Shown: piece after piece, positions 1-5,253 of the stretch
How the letters are laid out: each line of letters opens with the position of its first letter
Position numbering within the stretch: the first letter of the stretch is position 1
Source of the DNA: an uncultured Lachnospiraceae bacterium
GTDB taxonomy: Bacteria > Bacillota_A > Clostridia > Lachnospirales > Lachnospiraceae
Direction of reading: 5' to 3'
Length of the DNA stretch: 9,859 nucleotides
Assembly (NCBI GenBank): GCA_949957035.1
Contig: CATLIP010000082.1
Coordinates: forward strand, 1 to 9,859
Notes under the pieces: model-generated
What the model was told of the DNA's origin: nothing
What the model saw: only the letters and a program-made list of their open reading frames with translations
Databases searched by the model: none
Program-made: the position numbers and the translations under genes

Positions 1-932
1 CCTGCAATTCGACAGAAAGCCTGAATATTGCGCTCCGCGGGCTTTTGGAGCCGGGGGACCATGTGATTACGACCATGTTGGAGCATAATTCGGTACTTCG
101 CCCCCTTTACGATTTGGAGACAAGGGGGACAAGCCTTACAATCGTGAAGAGTGACGAGAAGGGGAACTTTGATATCGAGGATATCAAGAAAGCGGTCAGG
201 CCAGAGACGAAGGTAATCGTGTGTACCAACGGCTCAAATCTGACGGGGAATTATGTGGATTTGAAGCCGATTGGCGAATTTGCGCGCAAGAAAGGAATCT
301 TGTTCGTGGTGGATGCGTCCCAGACGGCGGGCGTTTTTCCGATTGACGTAGAGGAGATGAAGATAGACGTGCTCTGCTTCACCGGGCATAAGGGTCTGTT
401 AGGACCTCAGGGTACAGGCGGCATGTATGTGCGGGAAGGCGTGAAGGTACGTTCCCTGAAGGCAGGGGGGACCGGCGTCCAGACTTACAGTAAGACGCAG
501 CCGGCTCAGATGCCTACGGCATTGGAGGCAGGAACGCTGAACGGACATGGGATTGCCGGGCTTCATGCGGCGCTTGCATATATCGAGAAGTACGGGATGG
601 ACAAGATCCGTTCTAGGGAGCAGGAATTGATGCAGAGGTTTTATGAAGGCGTCAAGGATATTGAAAATGTGACGGTATATGGGGATTTTAGCACAATGAA
701 CCGCTGTGCAATCGTGACGCTGAATATCGGGGATTATGATTCTTCAGAAGTGAGTGATGAGCTTCTTACAGAATATGGAATTTCTACAAGGTCAGGAGGG
801 CATTGCGCACCGCTTATGCACGAGGCGCTCGGGACGGTGGAACAGGGGGCTGTGAGATTCAGCTTCTCACATTTTAACACGGATGAAGAAGTGGACACGG
901 CAATAAAGGCTGTCCAGGAACTAGTGCGCTGA
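1..932 (+). CDS. Cysteine desulfurase / selenocysteine lyase-type class V aminotransferase (3' part, 5' end outside window)
   Basis: The frame is open from base 3 to the TGA at 930-932, so about 309 C-terminal codons are seen and the true start lies left of the window. A TTG at 45 is in frame but not the start, because the preceding codons read CNSTESLNIAL, a typical class V aminotransferase segment. The PLP-binding lysine lies in TGHKGLLGPQG (Lys codon 390-392), and the active-site loop RSGGHCAP has its persulfide/selenide-forming Cys at 804-806. VVDASQTAG is the cofactor aspartate region. Such enzymes move sulfur from cysteine, or selenium from selenocysteine, to acceptor proteins in the cytosol. 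The sequence resembles the desulfurase subfamily known beside selenium genes (EF2568-like) more than housekeeping IscS. The yedE-yedF-DUF3343 genes downstream support a selenium-mobilising role. A selD gene could lie upstream, but is not visible. Family is certain; substrate is inferred. Confidence 0.9.
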   Translation, partial: CNSTESLNIALRGLLEPGDHVITTMLEHNSVLRPLYDLETRGTSLTIVKSDEKGNFDIEDIKKAVRPETKVIVCTNGSNLTGNYVDLKPIGEFARKKGILFVVDASQTAGVFPIDVEEMKIDVLCFTGHKGLLGPQGTGGMYVREGVKVRSLKAGGTGVQTYSKTQPAQMPTALEAGTLNGHGIAGLHAALAYIEKYGMDKIRSREQELMQRFYEGVKDIENVTVYGDFSTMNRCAIVTLNIGDYDSSEVSDELLTEYGISTRSGGHCAPLMHEALGTVEQGAVRFSFSHFNTDEEVDTAIKAVQELVR

Positions 933-1076
933 CCGTATTATATTCAGGCAAACCTCCTTGCCTATTCGCCCATCTGCCGCGTTGGATTTTCTAACCGTAG
1001 CCACCGCTACGCCGTCGAAAATCCGCCTTGCAGATGAACGAATATCCTGCGGAGTTTTGCCAGATATAATGCGGTC
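931..1076. repeat. 146-bp long imperfect palindrome (REP/MITE-like element)
   Basis: The two halves pair over nearly the whole length around a centre at about 1003. The pairs are GACCGTATTATAT (931-943) with ATATAATGCGGTC (1064-1076), GGCAAA (947-952) with TTTGCC (1056-1061), CTCC (954-957) with GGAG (1051-1054), TATTCG (963-968) with CGAATA (1039-1044), CATCTGC (971-977) with GCAGATG (1030-1036), GGATTTTC (984-991) with GAAAATCC (1017-1024) and CGTAGC (996-1001) with GCTACG (1006-1011). The loop is CACC. The element begins on the second base of the upstream stop codon and has no T-tract. It could be a dispersed palindromic repeat or a non-autonomous mobile element that also shields the 3' end of the transcript. 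Copy number cannot be judged here. Confidence 0.75.
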
Positions 1077-1174
1077 AGCACACTAGCCAGGGATGAGGAA
1101 TCATAGAGCGTGACTAGAAAATGCTGTATGAGGATGATTGCTGGCACAAAAGAAAGGTTTTAGGAGGAACTAAG

Positions 1175-2272
1175 ATGAATTTATCTGATTCAAAGAAAAA
1201 ACTGGCGTTAGCCGGTGTAATCTGCGGACTTGTAGCGGCATGTCTCGCATTCATGGGCAATCCGGCGAACATGGCGTTCTGTATCGCATGTTTTATCCGT
1301 GATACCGCCGGGGCGCTTGGTATGCATCAGGCAGAGGTAGTACAGTATGCAAGGCCGGAAATTATCGGTCTGGTACTGGGAGCATTTGCAATCTCTGTCG
1401 CAACAAAGGAGTATCGTTCCACAGGAGGCTCATCACCGATGATTCGCTTCATCCTGGGAATGATTATCGTAATCGGATCTCTCGTATTCTTGGGATGCCC
1501 GCTGCGTATGGTGATTCGTATGTCGGCCGGCGATTTGAATGCATGGGTTGCGTTGATAGGATTTATCCTTGGAGTAGGAACAGGCGTGTTCGCCCTGAAG
1601 AAAGGTTTCAGTCTTGGCAGGGCGCATGCTGTAAATAAAGTGGGCGGAACCATGCTTCCGGCAATGATGGTGGGAATCCTGATTCTTGCACTGTTCTCAT
1701 CCGTCTTAAAGGCCAGTGAGGCAGGACCGGGAAGCATGCATGCGCCGCTGATTGCGTCATTGATAGGCGGTTTGGTATTCGGAGCGGTCGCACAGAAGTC
1801 CAGAATGTGCTTCGCAGGAAGTATCCGCGACGTCATTCTGATGAAGAACTTCGATTTGTTCAGTGTGATTGCAGGCTTGTTCGTAGTGATGCTGGTATTT
1901 AACATTGCTACCAGCCGTTTTGTGGTAGGATTCAATACGCCGGGAATCATTGCGCATTCTGACCATTTGTGGAATATCCTGGGCATGTATACCGTAGGAT
2001 TTGCGGCCACATTGGCTGGTGGATGCCCGCTGCGTCAGTTGATTCTTGCAGGGCAAGGCTCCTCTGACTCAGCCGTGACGGTGATGGGAATGTTCGTAGG
2101 TGCGGCTCTGTGTCACAATCTGGGGCTTGCGGCAAGCGGCACGGCCATGAATGCAGAGACGAAGGAACTGGTGGCAGGCGCAGTACCGCCTCACGGGAAG
2201 GTGGCATGTATTGTGTGCATTCTCGTATGTTTTGTAATCGCATTTACGTGTAAGAGGGATGAAGCAAAATAA
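1175..2272 (+). CDS. yedE: YedE/FdhT-type selenium-metabolism membrane protein (YeeE/YedE transporter family)
   Basis: This is a 365-aa polytopic membrane protein with many hydrophobic helices, the first at about residues 10-28. The start at 1175 is chosen because AGGAGG (1162-1167) sits 7 nt upstream; a longer in-frame ATG at 1121 has no such site. Two similar halves are visible: GNPANMAFCIACFIRD (28-42) with GCPLR (107-111), and KSRMCFAGSIRD (208-219) with GCPLR (283-287). Paired conserved cysteines of this kind are the hallmark of YeeE/YedE-family permeases, in which Cys residues relay thiosulfate or similar chalcogen compounds through the membrane. The YedE branch co-occurs with selenium-utilisation genes, and here it is followed by a yedF-like gene. 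Likely role: uptake of a selenium or sulfur species. The transported substrate is inferred. A hairpin at 2273-2292 follows the stop directly. Confidence 0.88.
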   Translation: MNLSDSKKKLALAGVICGLVAACLAFMGNPANMAFCIACFIRDTAGALGMHQAEVVQYARPEIIGLVLGAFAISVATKEYRSTGGSSPMIRFILGMIIVIGSLVFLGCPLRMVIRMSAGDLNAWVALIGFILGVGTGVFALKKGFSLGRAHAVNKVGGTMLPAMMVGILILALFSSVLKASEAGPGSMHAPLIASLIGGLVFGAVAQKSRMCFAGSIRDVILMKNFDLFSVIAGLFVVMLVFNIATSRFVVGFNTPGIIAHSDHLWNILGMYTVGFAATLAGGCPLRQLILAGQGSSDSAVTVMGMFVGAALCHNLGLAASGTAMNAETKELVAGAVPPHGKVACIVCILVCFVIAFTCKRDEAK

Positions 2273-2292
2273 AAGACATGCAGGGATGTCTT
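2273..2292 (+). other. Short hairpin directly after yedE stop
   Basis: AAGACAT (2273-2279) and ATGTCTT (2286-2292) form a perfect 7-bp stem around GCAGGG. No T-run follows, so it is a poor intrinsic terminator. It may stabilise the 3' end or reduce read-through into yedF. Confidence 0.4.
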
Positions 2293-2368
2293 AAATTGGA
2301 TGTGGGGACAATAAAAAAGGATTGAAATTGAGAACAATACATAGTATTCTATGAAAGAAGGTAATAAT

Positions 2369-2572
2369 ATGAAGGAAGTAGATGCAAGAGGCCTTTCTTG
2401 TCCGGAACCGTTGATGCTGACCGCGGAGGCGCTGAAAAGCGCGTCCGGACCAGTCAAGATACTGGTGACAGAGCCTCATCAGAAGATGAATGTGGAGAAA
2501 TACGCAAAGGATCACGGTAAGAAATCAACTGCCAGCGAGAAGGACGGATATTTTGAAGTGGTGATTGAGTAG
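2369..2572 (+). CDS. yedF: YedF-like / TusA-family sulfur (selenium) carrier, single domain
   Basis: This 67-aa protein has the TusA/SirA signature DARGLSCPEP near its N-terminus, with Cys11 as the likely persulfide or perselenide carrier. ATG 2369 is chosen because an AAGAAGG box (2355-2361) lies 7 nt upstream; an in-frame ATG at 2351 would overlap that box. Full-length YedF proteins of selenium-using bacteria carry this domain plus a C-terminal part and are around 200 aa. Here only the N-terminal domain exists, and a separate DUF3343 protein begins 2 nt after the stop. Its position between yedE and the DUF3343 gene supports a role in handing sulfur or selenium to downstream acceptors. TusA-family membership is clear; the selenium role comes from context. 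Confidence 0.85.
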   Translation: MKEVDARGLSCPEPLMLTAEALKSASGPVKILVTEPHQKMNVEKYAKDHGKKSTASEKDGYFEVVIE

Positions 2573-2574
2573 AC

Positions 2575-2811
2575 ATGAGGAAAAAAGAATTAAAATTAGT
2601 CGTGACATTCCACACGACTGCGGATGCGATGGCGATGGAGAAGGCGTGTAAGGAATATCAGGTTCCGGGACGTATCATTCCCGTCCCAAGGGCAATTTCG
2701 GCCGGGTGCGGATTGTCCTGGTGCGCGGCGCTTGAAGAGCGGGAGCAGATTGTGGAGATGATGCGCAAGGCAGGAATCGAGGAAGAAGAGATGCACGAGT
2801 GCATGGTATAG
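2575..2811 (+). CDS. DUF3343 putative Se/S carrier-like protein
   Basis: This 78-aa protein starts 2 nt after the yedF-like stop, so the two are almost certainly translated together. It matches the DUF3343 pattern: an N-terminal strand (LKLVVTFHTTADAMAMEKA), then VPRAISAGCGLSWC with Cys45 and Cys50 in a glycine-rich context, then a charged helix ending HECMV (Cys76). Family members are annotated as putative Se/S carriers and are often beside yedF or selenium genes. No catalytic domain is present. The likely role is a small chalcogen carrier or chaperone for YedF or the desulfurase, which is inference. The SD for this ORF lies within the 3' end of the preceding gene and is weak (ATTGAGT). The TAG stop lies about 40 nt before a strong terminator. 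Confidence 0.8.
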   Translation: MRKKELKLVVTFHTTADAMAMEKACKEYQVPGRIIPVPRAISAGCGLSWCAALEEREQIVEMMRKAGIEEEEMHECMV

Positions 2812-2850
2812 TACCTGCCTCAACAGTCCTGCAGGAGAATACGACGCAGA

Positions 2851-2884
2851 AAAAGACAGGTATGTGTAAACGTACCTGTCTTTT
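2851..2884. terminator. Bidirectional intrinsic terminator
   Basis: AAAAGACAGGTA (2851-2862) and TACCTGTCTTTT (2873-2884) form a perfect 12-bp stem with a 10-nt loop. The A-run and T-run on either side let it work in both directions. It separates the rightward selenium genes from the leftward tetR gene, which ends at 2903. Confidence 0.88.
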
Positions 2885-2902
2885 AAGGTGTAACATCCAT
2901 AA

Positions 2903-3499
2903 CTAAACTCCTTTAACAAACATATCCAATACATGCGGCAGCAGTTTGTCGCTGTATTTTGTAAGTGAAAACTTCCCTTTGAAGAGGGCCCAGTCATAGA
3001 GCAATGCCCGCTCGTACATAGCATAGATGTTCATCAGTTCTTCGGTTGTGCTGGTATTGCTGAATTCCCCGCTTCCCAGGGCATCATCAATAATCTCTGA
3101 AATCCATTTGAAATAAAATCGCTTGTGGTCTGACAGCGACTTTTTGTCTTTCGTCGTAAGCTGTGAAGAATAGAGGAAGGCAAGGAGGGTAATATCAACG
3201 CTTGTTTCAATCATATAGAACAATTCGTGGTTCAAAAACAGCATCTTGTCGTAGGCCGACATATCCGGAGCGACTACGGTATACAGTTCCTCATACTTCT
3301 GGTCGAACAAATCCGAGAGTGAGTTGAGCAGCGCCTCCTTCCCCTTAAAATAATGGTAAAATGTTCCTTTGGATGTCTTGGACGCTGTAATAATATCCTC
3401 TACTGTGGTATTGTCATATCCGTTCTTGTAGAACAGGTTCCATGCGGCTTTTACAATGCGGCTTTTCGTTGATCGCCTTTTACGTGGCATTGGCATCAT
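2903..3499 (-). CDS. TetR/AcrR-family transcriptional regulator
   Basis: This 198-aa protein is of the usual size for the family. The N-terminal helix-turn-helix is visible at about residues 14-58: IVKAAWNLFYKNGY, then TTVEDIITASKTSKGTFYHYF, then KGKEALL, which is the classical TetR pattern. The rest is a helical ligand-binding and dimerisation domain that I cannot assign to a ligand. The start is uncertain by a few codons: a GGAAAGG box lies almost against ATG 3499, and ATG 3490 (MPRKRRS) is better spaced. The gene runs in the same direction as prdF, downstream of it, with a hairpin between them. Proline reductase clusters elsewhere are controlled by the sigma-54 activator PrdR; none is seen here, so this regulator may control prd or the selenium genes. 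That is inference, helped by a motif shared between its upstream region and that of prdF. Confidence 0.9.
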   Translation of the reverse strand: MMPMPRKRRSTKSRIVKAAWNLFYKNGYDNTTVEDIITASKTSKGTFYHYFKGKEALLNSLSDLFDQKYEELYTVVAPDMSAYDKMLFLNHELFYMIETSVDITLLAFLYSSQLTTKDKKSLSDHKRFYFKWISEIIDDALGSGEFSNTSTTEELMNIYAMYERALLYDWALFKGKFSLTKYSDKLLPHVLDMFVKGV

Positions 3500-3564
3500 T
3501 CCTTTCCTTTTTCGACATGCAGTCAGGGGACCATGCCATAGTTGAATAATTAATGTATAAGAAG

Positions 3565-3594
3565 AGAAGCGGATTATTGTTGTAACCCGCTTCT
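3565..3594 (-). terminator. Hairpin between prdF and tetR, probable intrinsic terminator
   Basis: AGAAGCGGATTA (3565-3576) pairs with TAACCCGCTTCT (3583-3594) through 12 bp including one G-U pair, with a 6-nt loop. On the minus strand the stem is followed by CTTCTTATA, a weak T-rich tail. Placement downstream of prdF and upstream of tetR fits termination of the prdF transcript. Confidence 0.55.
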
Positions 3595-3645
3595 TTGCTT
3601 ATTGCAGTATATCACATCTTGTCGTAAAATGCAAAACTAATACGC

Positions 3646-3688
3646 ATCTTAATTATTAAATCTTAATTATATAAATCTTAATATGTAA
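3646..3688. repeat. Three AT-rich tandem repeats of 14-15 bp
   Basis: Copies start at 3646 (ATCTTAATTATTAA), 3660 (ATCTTAATTATATAA) and 3675 (ATCTTAATATGTAA). They lie directly downstream of the prdF stop codon (3690-3692, minus). The function is unknown; slippage in AT-rich sequence is a simple explanation. Confidence 0.55.
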
Positions 3689-3689
3689 A

Positions 3690-4724
3690 TTAACCTACCT
3701 GGAAACCATACTTCAACGGATCGGTCGGATCAATGAGGTATGTCGCAACGCCTGTCAGGTAGCAGCTTCCGGTAATCATCGGGATAACTGCGTCATAATC
3801 TTCTACCTTTGTTGTCTCCTTGATTACGCCCTTGAAGCGTGTGCCGATAAAGCTCTCATAGATGAATTCCTCGCCTACTTTGATCTCACCCCAGTGATGA
3901 AGGGTAGCAAGTTTTGCGCTTGTACCGGTTCCGCAAGGTGAACGGTCAGCCATAGCATCGCCGAAGATAACCACATTCCTCATGTTTGCTTTGTCCGGGT
4001 TCGGTGTAGGACCATAGAACTCAACCAAATCAACAGAAGTGATGTCGAGCAGCGGATGCTGAATCGGGATGTCTCTGTTGATGATCTCAAGCATCTTCAT
4101 ACCCAGTTCTGCATATGCCGGAACCGTCTTAGGGTTAATCTCTCCGATGTCAAGCTTCGTAGTATCTACAAGTGCGAAGAAGCTTCCGCCGAAGGAAATC
4201 GTAAATTCAATCTCTTTCCCGTCGATAGTCACTTTCTGGTTCTCTTTGTAAACGAAAGCAGGTACGTTGGTCAGGGTCACGCTCTCTACCTTTCCTTCCT
4301 TTACAATAGCGGTCGTACGAATTAATCCGGCAGGAGCGTCCAGAACAACCTCATTCTCCCCTTCCTTAGACTCTACCAGACCTGCTTCAATCGCAACTGT
4401 AACCGCACCGATTGTACAGTGTCCGCACATGTTCAGGTATCCGCCTGTGTCCATGAACATAACGCCGAAGTCAGCTTCCTTGTTCACCGGCTCGCACAGG
4501 AAAGCGCCGAACATGTCGTGGTGTCCGCGAGGCTCGAACATCAGAGCGGTACGAACCTGATCGTAGTTCTCCTCCATCCACTTTTTCTTCTCAATCATGG
4601 TGCTGCCTTCCGGCTCCGGAAAACCACCAATGACGATACGGCAGAACTCTCCGACAGTGTGGGAGTCAACTACCTGCAATGCACTTTCGAAACGACCGAA
4701 ATTAACATTAGCTTTCAATTCCAT
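3690..4724 (-). CDS. prdF: Proline racemase
   Basis: This 344-aa protein is the standard size for the proline racemase superfamily. The two catalytic cysteines of the two-base mechanism are both present: Cys100 in NMCGHCTIG and Cys264 in DRSPCGTGTSAKLA. Having both argues for racemase or epimerase activity rather than trans-3-hydroxyproline dehydratase, where the second Cys is replaced. The N-terminal VVDSHTVGEFCRIVIGG (19-34) is also typical. It converts L-proline to D-proline, the substrate of the PrdAB reductase, in the cytosol. The start is supported by GGAGGT on the minus strand (4734-4740) with good spacing. Substrate could in principle be hydroxyproline, but the prdC, prdA and prdB genes nearby favour proline. 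In other clostridia prdF lies at the far end of the operon in the same direction; here it is divergent. Confidence 0.92.
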   Translation of the reverse strand: MELKANVNFGRFESALQVVDSHTVGEFCRIVIGGFPEPEGSTMIEKKKWMEENYDQVRTALMFEPRGHHDMFGAFLCEPVNKEADFGVMFMDTGGYLNMCGHCTIGAVTVAIEAGLVESKEGENEVVLDAPAGLIRTTAIVKEGKVESVTLTNVPAFVYKENQKVTIDGKEIEFTISFGGSFFALVDTTKLDIGEINPKTVPAYAELGMKMLEIINRDIPIQHPLLDITSVDLVEFYGPTPNPDKANMRNVVIFGDAMADRSPCGTGTSAKLATLHHWGEIKVGEEFIYESFIGTRFKGVIKETTKVEDYDAVIPMITGSCYLTGVATYLIDPTDPLKYGFQVG

Positions 4725-4793
4725 AATTCTTGTACCTCCTATAGGAAAATTAAATATTTATAGATAGAAACTATAAATTTACTATAAAAACAC

Positions 4794-4827
4794 TTCAAAA
4801 GTCCCCTTACTTTTTCGTGCTTTTGAA
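4794..4827. repeat. 8-bp inverted repeat in the prdF leader
   Basis: TTCAAAAG (4794-4801) and CTTTTGAA (4820-4827) would form a hairpin with an 18-nt loop in the prdF 5' leader. A second repeat nearer the gene, TTTATAG (4757-4763) with CTATAAA (4771-4777), lies about 30 nt before the start codon. Either could be an operator or an RNA element; neither matches a family I recognise. Confidence 0.4.
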
Positions 4828-4918
4828 AAATGTATTACAACATACCGGAAAAAAATCCACTATAAACGACAGCAAAATAAAAATTAGACTGCGTTCTAGT
4901 ATGCCGTTCAATTTCTTA

Positions 4919-4931
4919 TACATATTATGTA
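4919..4931. promoter_or_regulatory. 13-bp palindrome over the prdF -10 box, operator candidate
   Basis: TACATA, a central T, and TATGTA form a perfect inverted repeat covering the -10 box and reaching the start-site region of prdF. Binding of a dimeric regulator here would block transcription. A near copy of TATACATATTATG (4917-4929) occurs upstream of prdA (6770-6782), and a partial one upstream of tetR. Confidence 0.45.
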
Positions 4932-4952
4932 CGAAAAACCTTGAAAAGTCAA
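4924..4952 (-). promoter_or_regulatory. Probable sigma-A promoter of prdF
   Basis: On the minus strand the -35 box TTGACT (4947-4952) and the -10 box CATAAT (4924-4929) are 17 nt apart, each 5 of 6 to consensus. Transcription would begin near 4917, giving an untranslated leader of about 190 nt before prdF. The -10 box sits inside a 13-bp palindrome (4919-4931). Confidence 0.65.
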
Positions 4953-4960
4953 TGGTTTTT
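4934..4960. other. Terminator-like hairpin overlapping the prdF -35 box
   Basis: AAAAACC-TTGA (4934-4944) pairs with TCAA-T-GGTTTTT (4949-4960) with one bulged T and the loop AAAG, ending in six T. It looks like an intrinsic terminator on either strand, yet it contains the -35 box of the leftward promoter. It lies in a divergent region where little read-through is expected. Confidence 0.35.
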
Positions 4961-4987
4961 TGAGGTTATAAAAATATAAAAAAAGTG

Positions 4988-5016
4988 TTGAAATTAAACG
5001 AAAATTATGCTATGGT
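4988..5016 (+). promoter_or_regulatory. Probable promoter of selC
   Basis: TTGAAA (4988-4993) and TATGGT (5011-5016) are separated by 17 nt. The predicted start is near 5023, about 18 nt before the tRNA. No terminator is apparent between the tRNA and prdC, so this promoter could also feed the prd operon. Confidence 0.6.
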
Positions 5017-5040
5017 TAAAGCACATGAGAGAATATATAT

Positions 5041-5138
5041 GGGGGTAGTTGGGTGACTGGTGTGCCTCCTGGTCTTCAAAACCAGTGTGGGGCGTTAAGA
5101 GCGTCCCGGGTGGGTTCGATTCCCACATGCCCTCGCCA
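5041..5138 (+). tRNA. selC: Selenocysteine tRNA, anticodon UCA
   Basis: The molecule is 98 nt with encoded CCA at the 3' end. The anticodon stem CTGGT/ACCAG (5069-5073, 5081-5085) frames the loop CTTCAAA, giving anticodon TCA at 5076-5078. The long variable arm pairs GGGGCG with CGTCCC. The T arm is GTGGG-TTCGATT-CCCAC, and the 3' acceptor strand ATGCCCTC is eight long, as expected for bacterial tRNA-Sec. The 5' strand GGGGGTAG pairs over seven positions including two G-U pairs, with a G-A at the eighth. The D stem is short and wobble-rich. It carries selenocysteine to UGA codons with SelB; here the obvious client is prdB, 4.4 kb downstream. Confidence 0.95.
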
Positions 5139-5147
5139 GAAGATATC

Positions 5148-5170
5148 ATTTATAGATGTTATTTATAGAT
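5148..5170. repeat. Direct repeats ATTTATAGAT upstream of prdC
   Basis: ATTTATAGAT occurs at 5148-5157 and 5161-5170, 13 nt apart. A third exact copy lies at 4756-4765, close to the prdF start codon. A 9-of-10 inverse copy is at 4769-4778. Position just upstream of a -10-like TATAAT for prdC suggests an activator or repressor site, though AT-rich sequence can generate such repeats. Confidence 0.4.
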
Positions 5171-5221
5171 TGCGCAGCAGCAGGAAGTAAGTAGACGAAC
5201 TGTGAAGTTTTGTTTTTTACT

Positions 5222-5227
5222 TATAAT
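5222..5227 (+). promoter_or_regulatory. Possible -10 box for prdC
   Basis: A perfect TATAAT lies 27 nt before the prdC start codon and just upstream of the AAAGGAG ribosome binding site. No good -35 box is found 16-18 nt upstream, so if it is a promoter it may depend on an activator. Confidence 0.4.
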
Positions 5228-5253
5228 TTAATCAAAAAAGGAGAAGGATAGCA

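Noticed and set aside
1121..1174. Longer N-terminus for YedE from ATG 1121
   Set aside because: Hydrophilic extension without a ribosome binding site, while AGGAGG precedes ATG 1175.
1327..2010. Long minus-strand ORF of 227 codons over yedE
   Set aside because: Lies antisense to a clear membrane protein gene, and its product resembles no family I know and has no ribosome binding site of note.
2322..2350. Promoter TTGAAA-N17-TATTCT for the yedF-like gene
   Set aside because: The start site would fall within the ribosome binding site of yedF, and the -10 box is weak.
2827..2836. Palindrome TCCTGCAGGA
   Set aside because: Short restriction-site-like palindrome with no sign of function.
4725..5253. 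Sigma-54 promoter as in PrdR-regulated loci
   Set aside because: No TGGCAC-N5-TTGC pattern found on either strand before prdF, selC or prdC.
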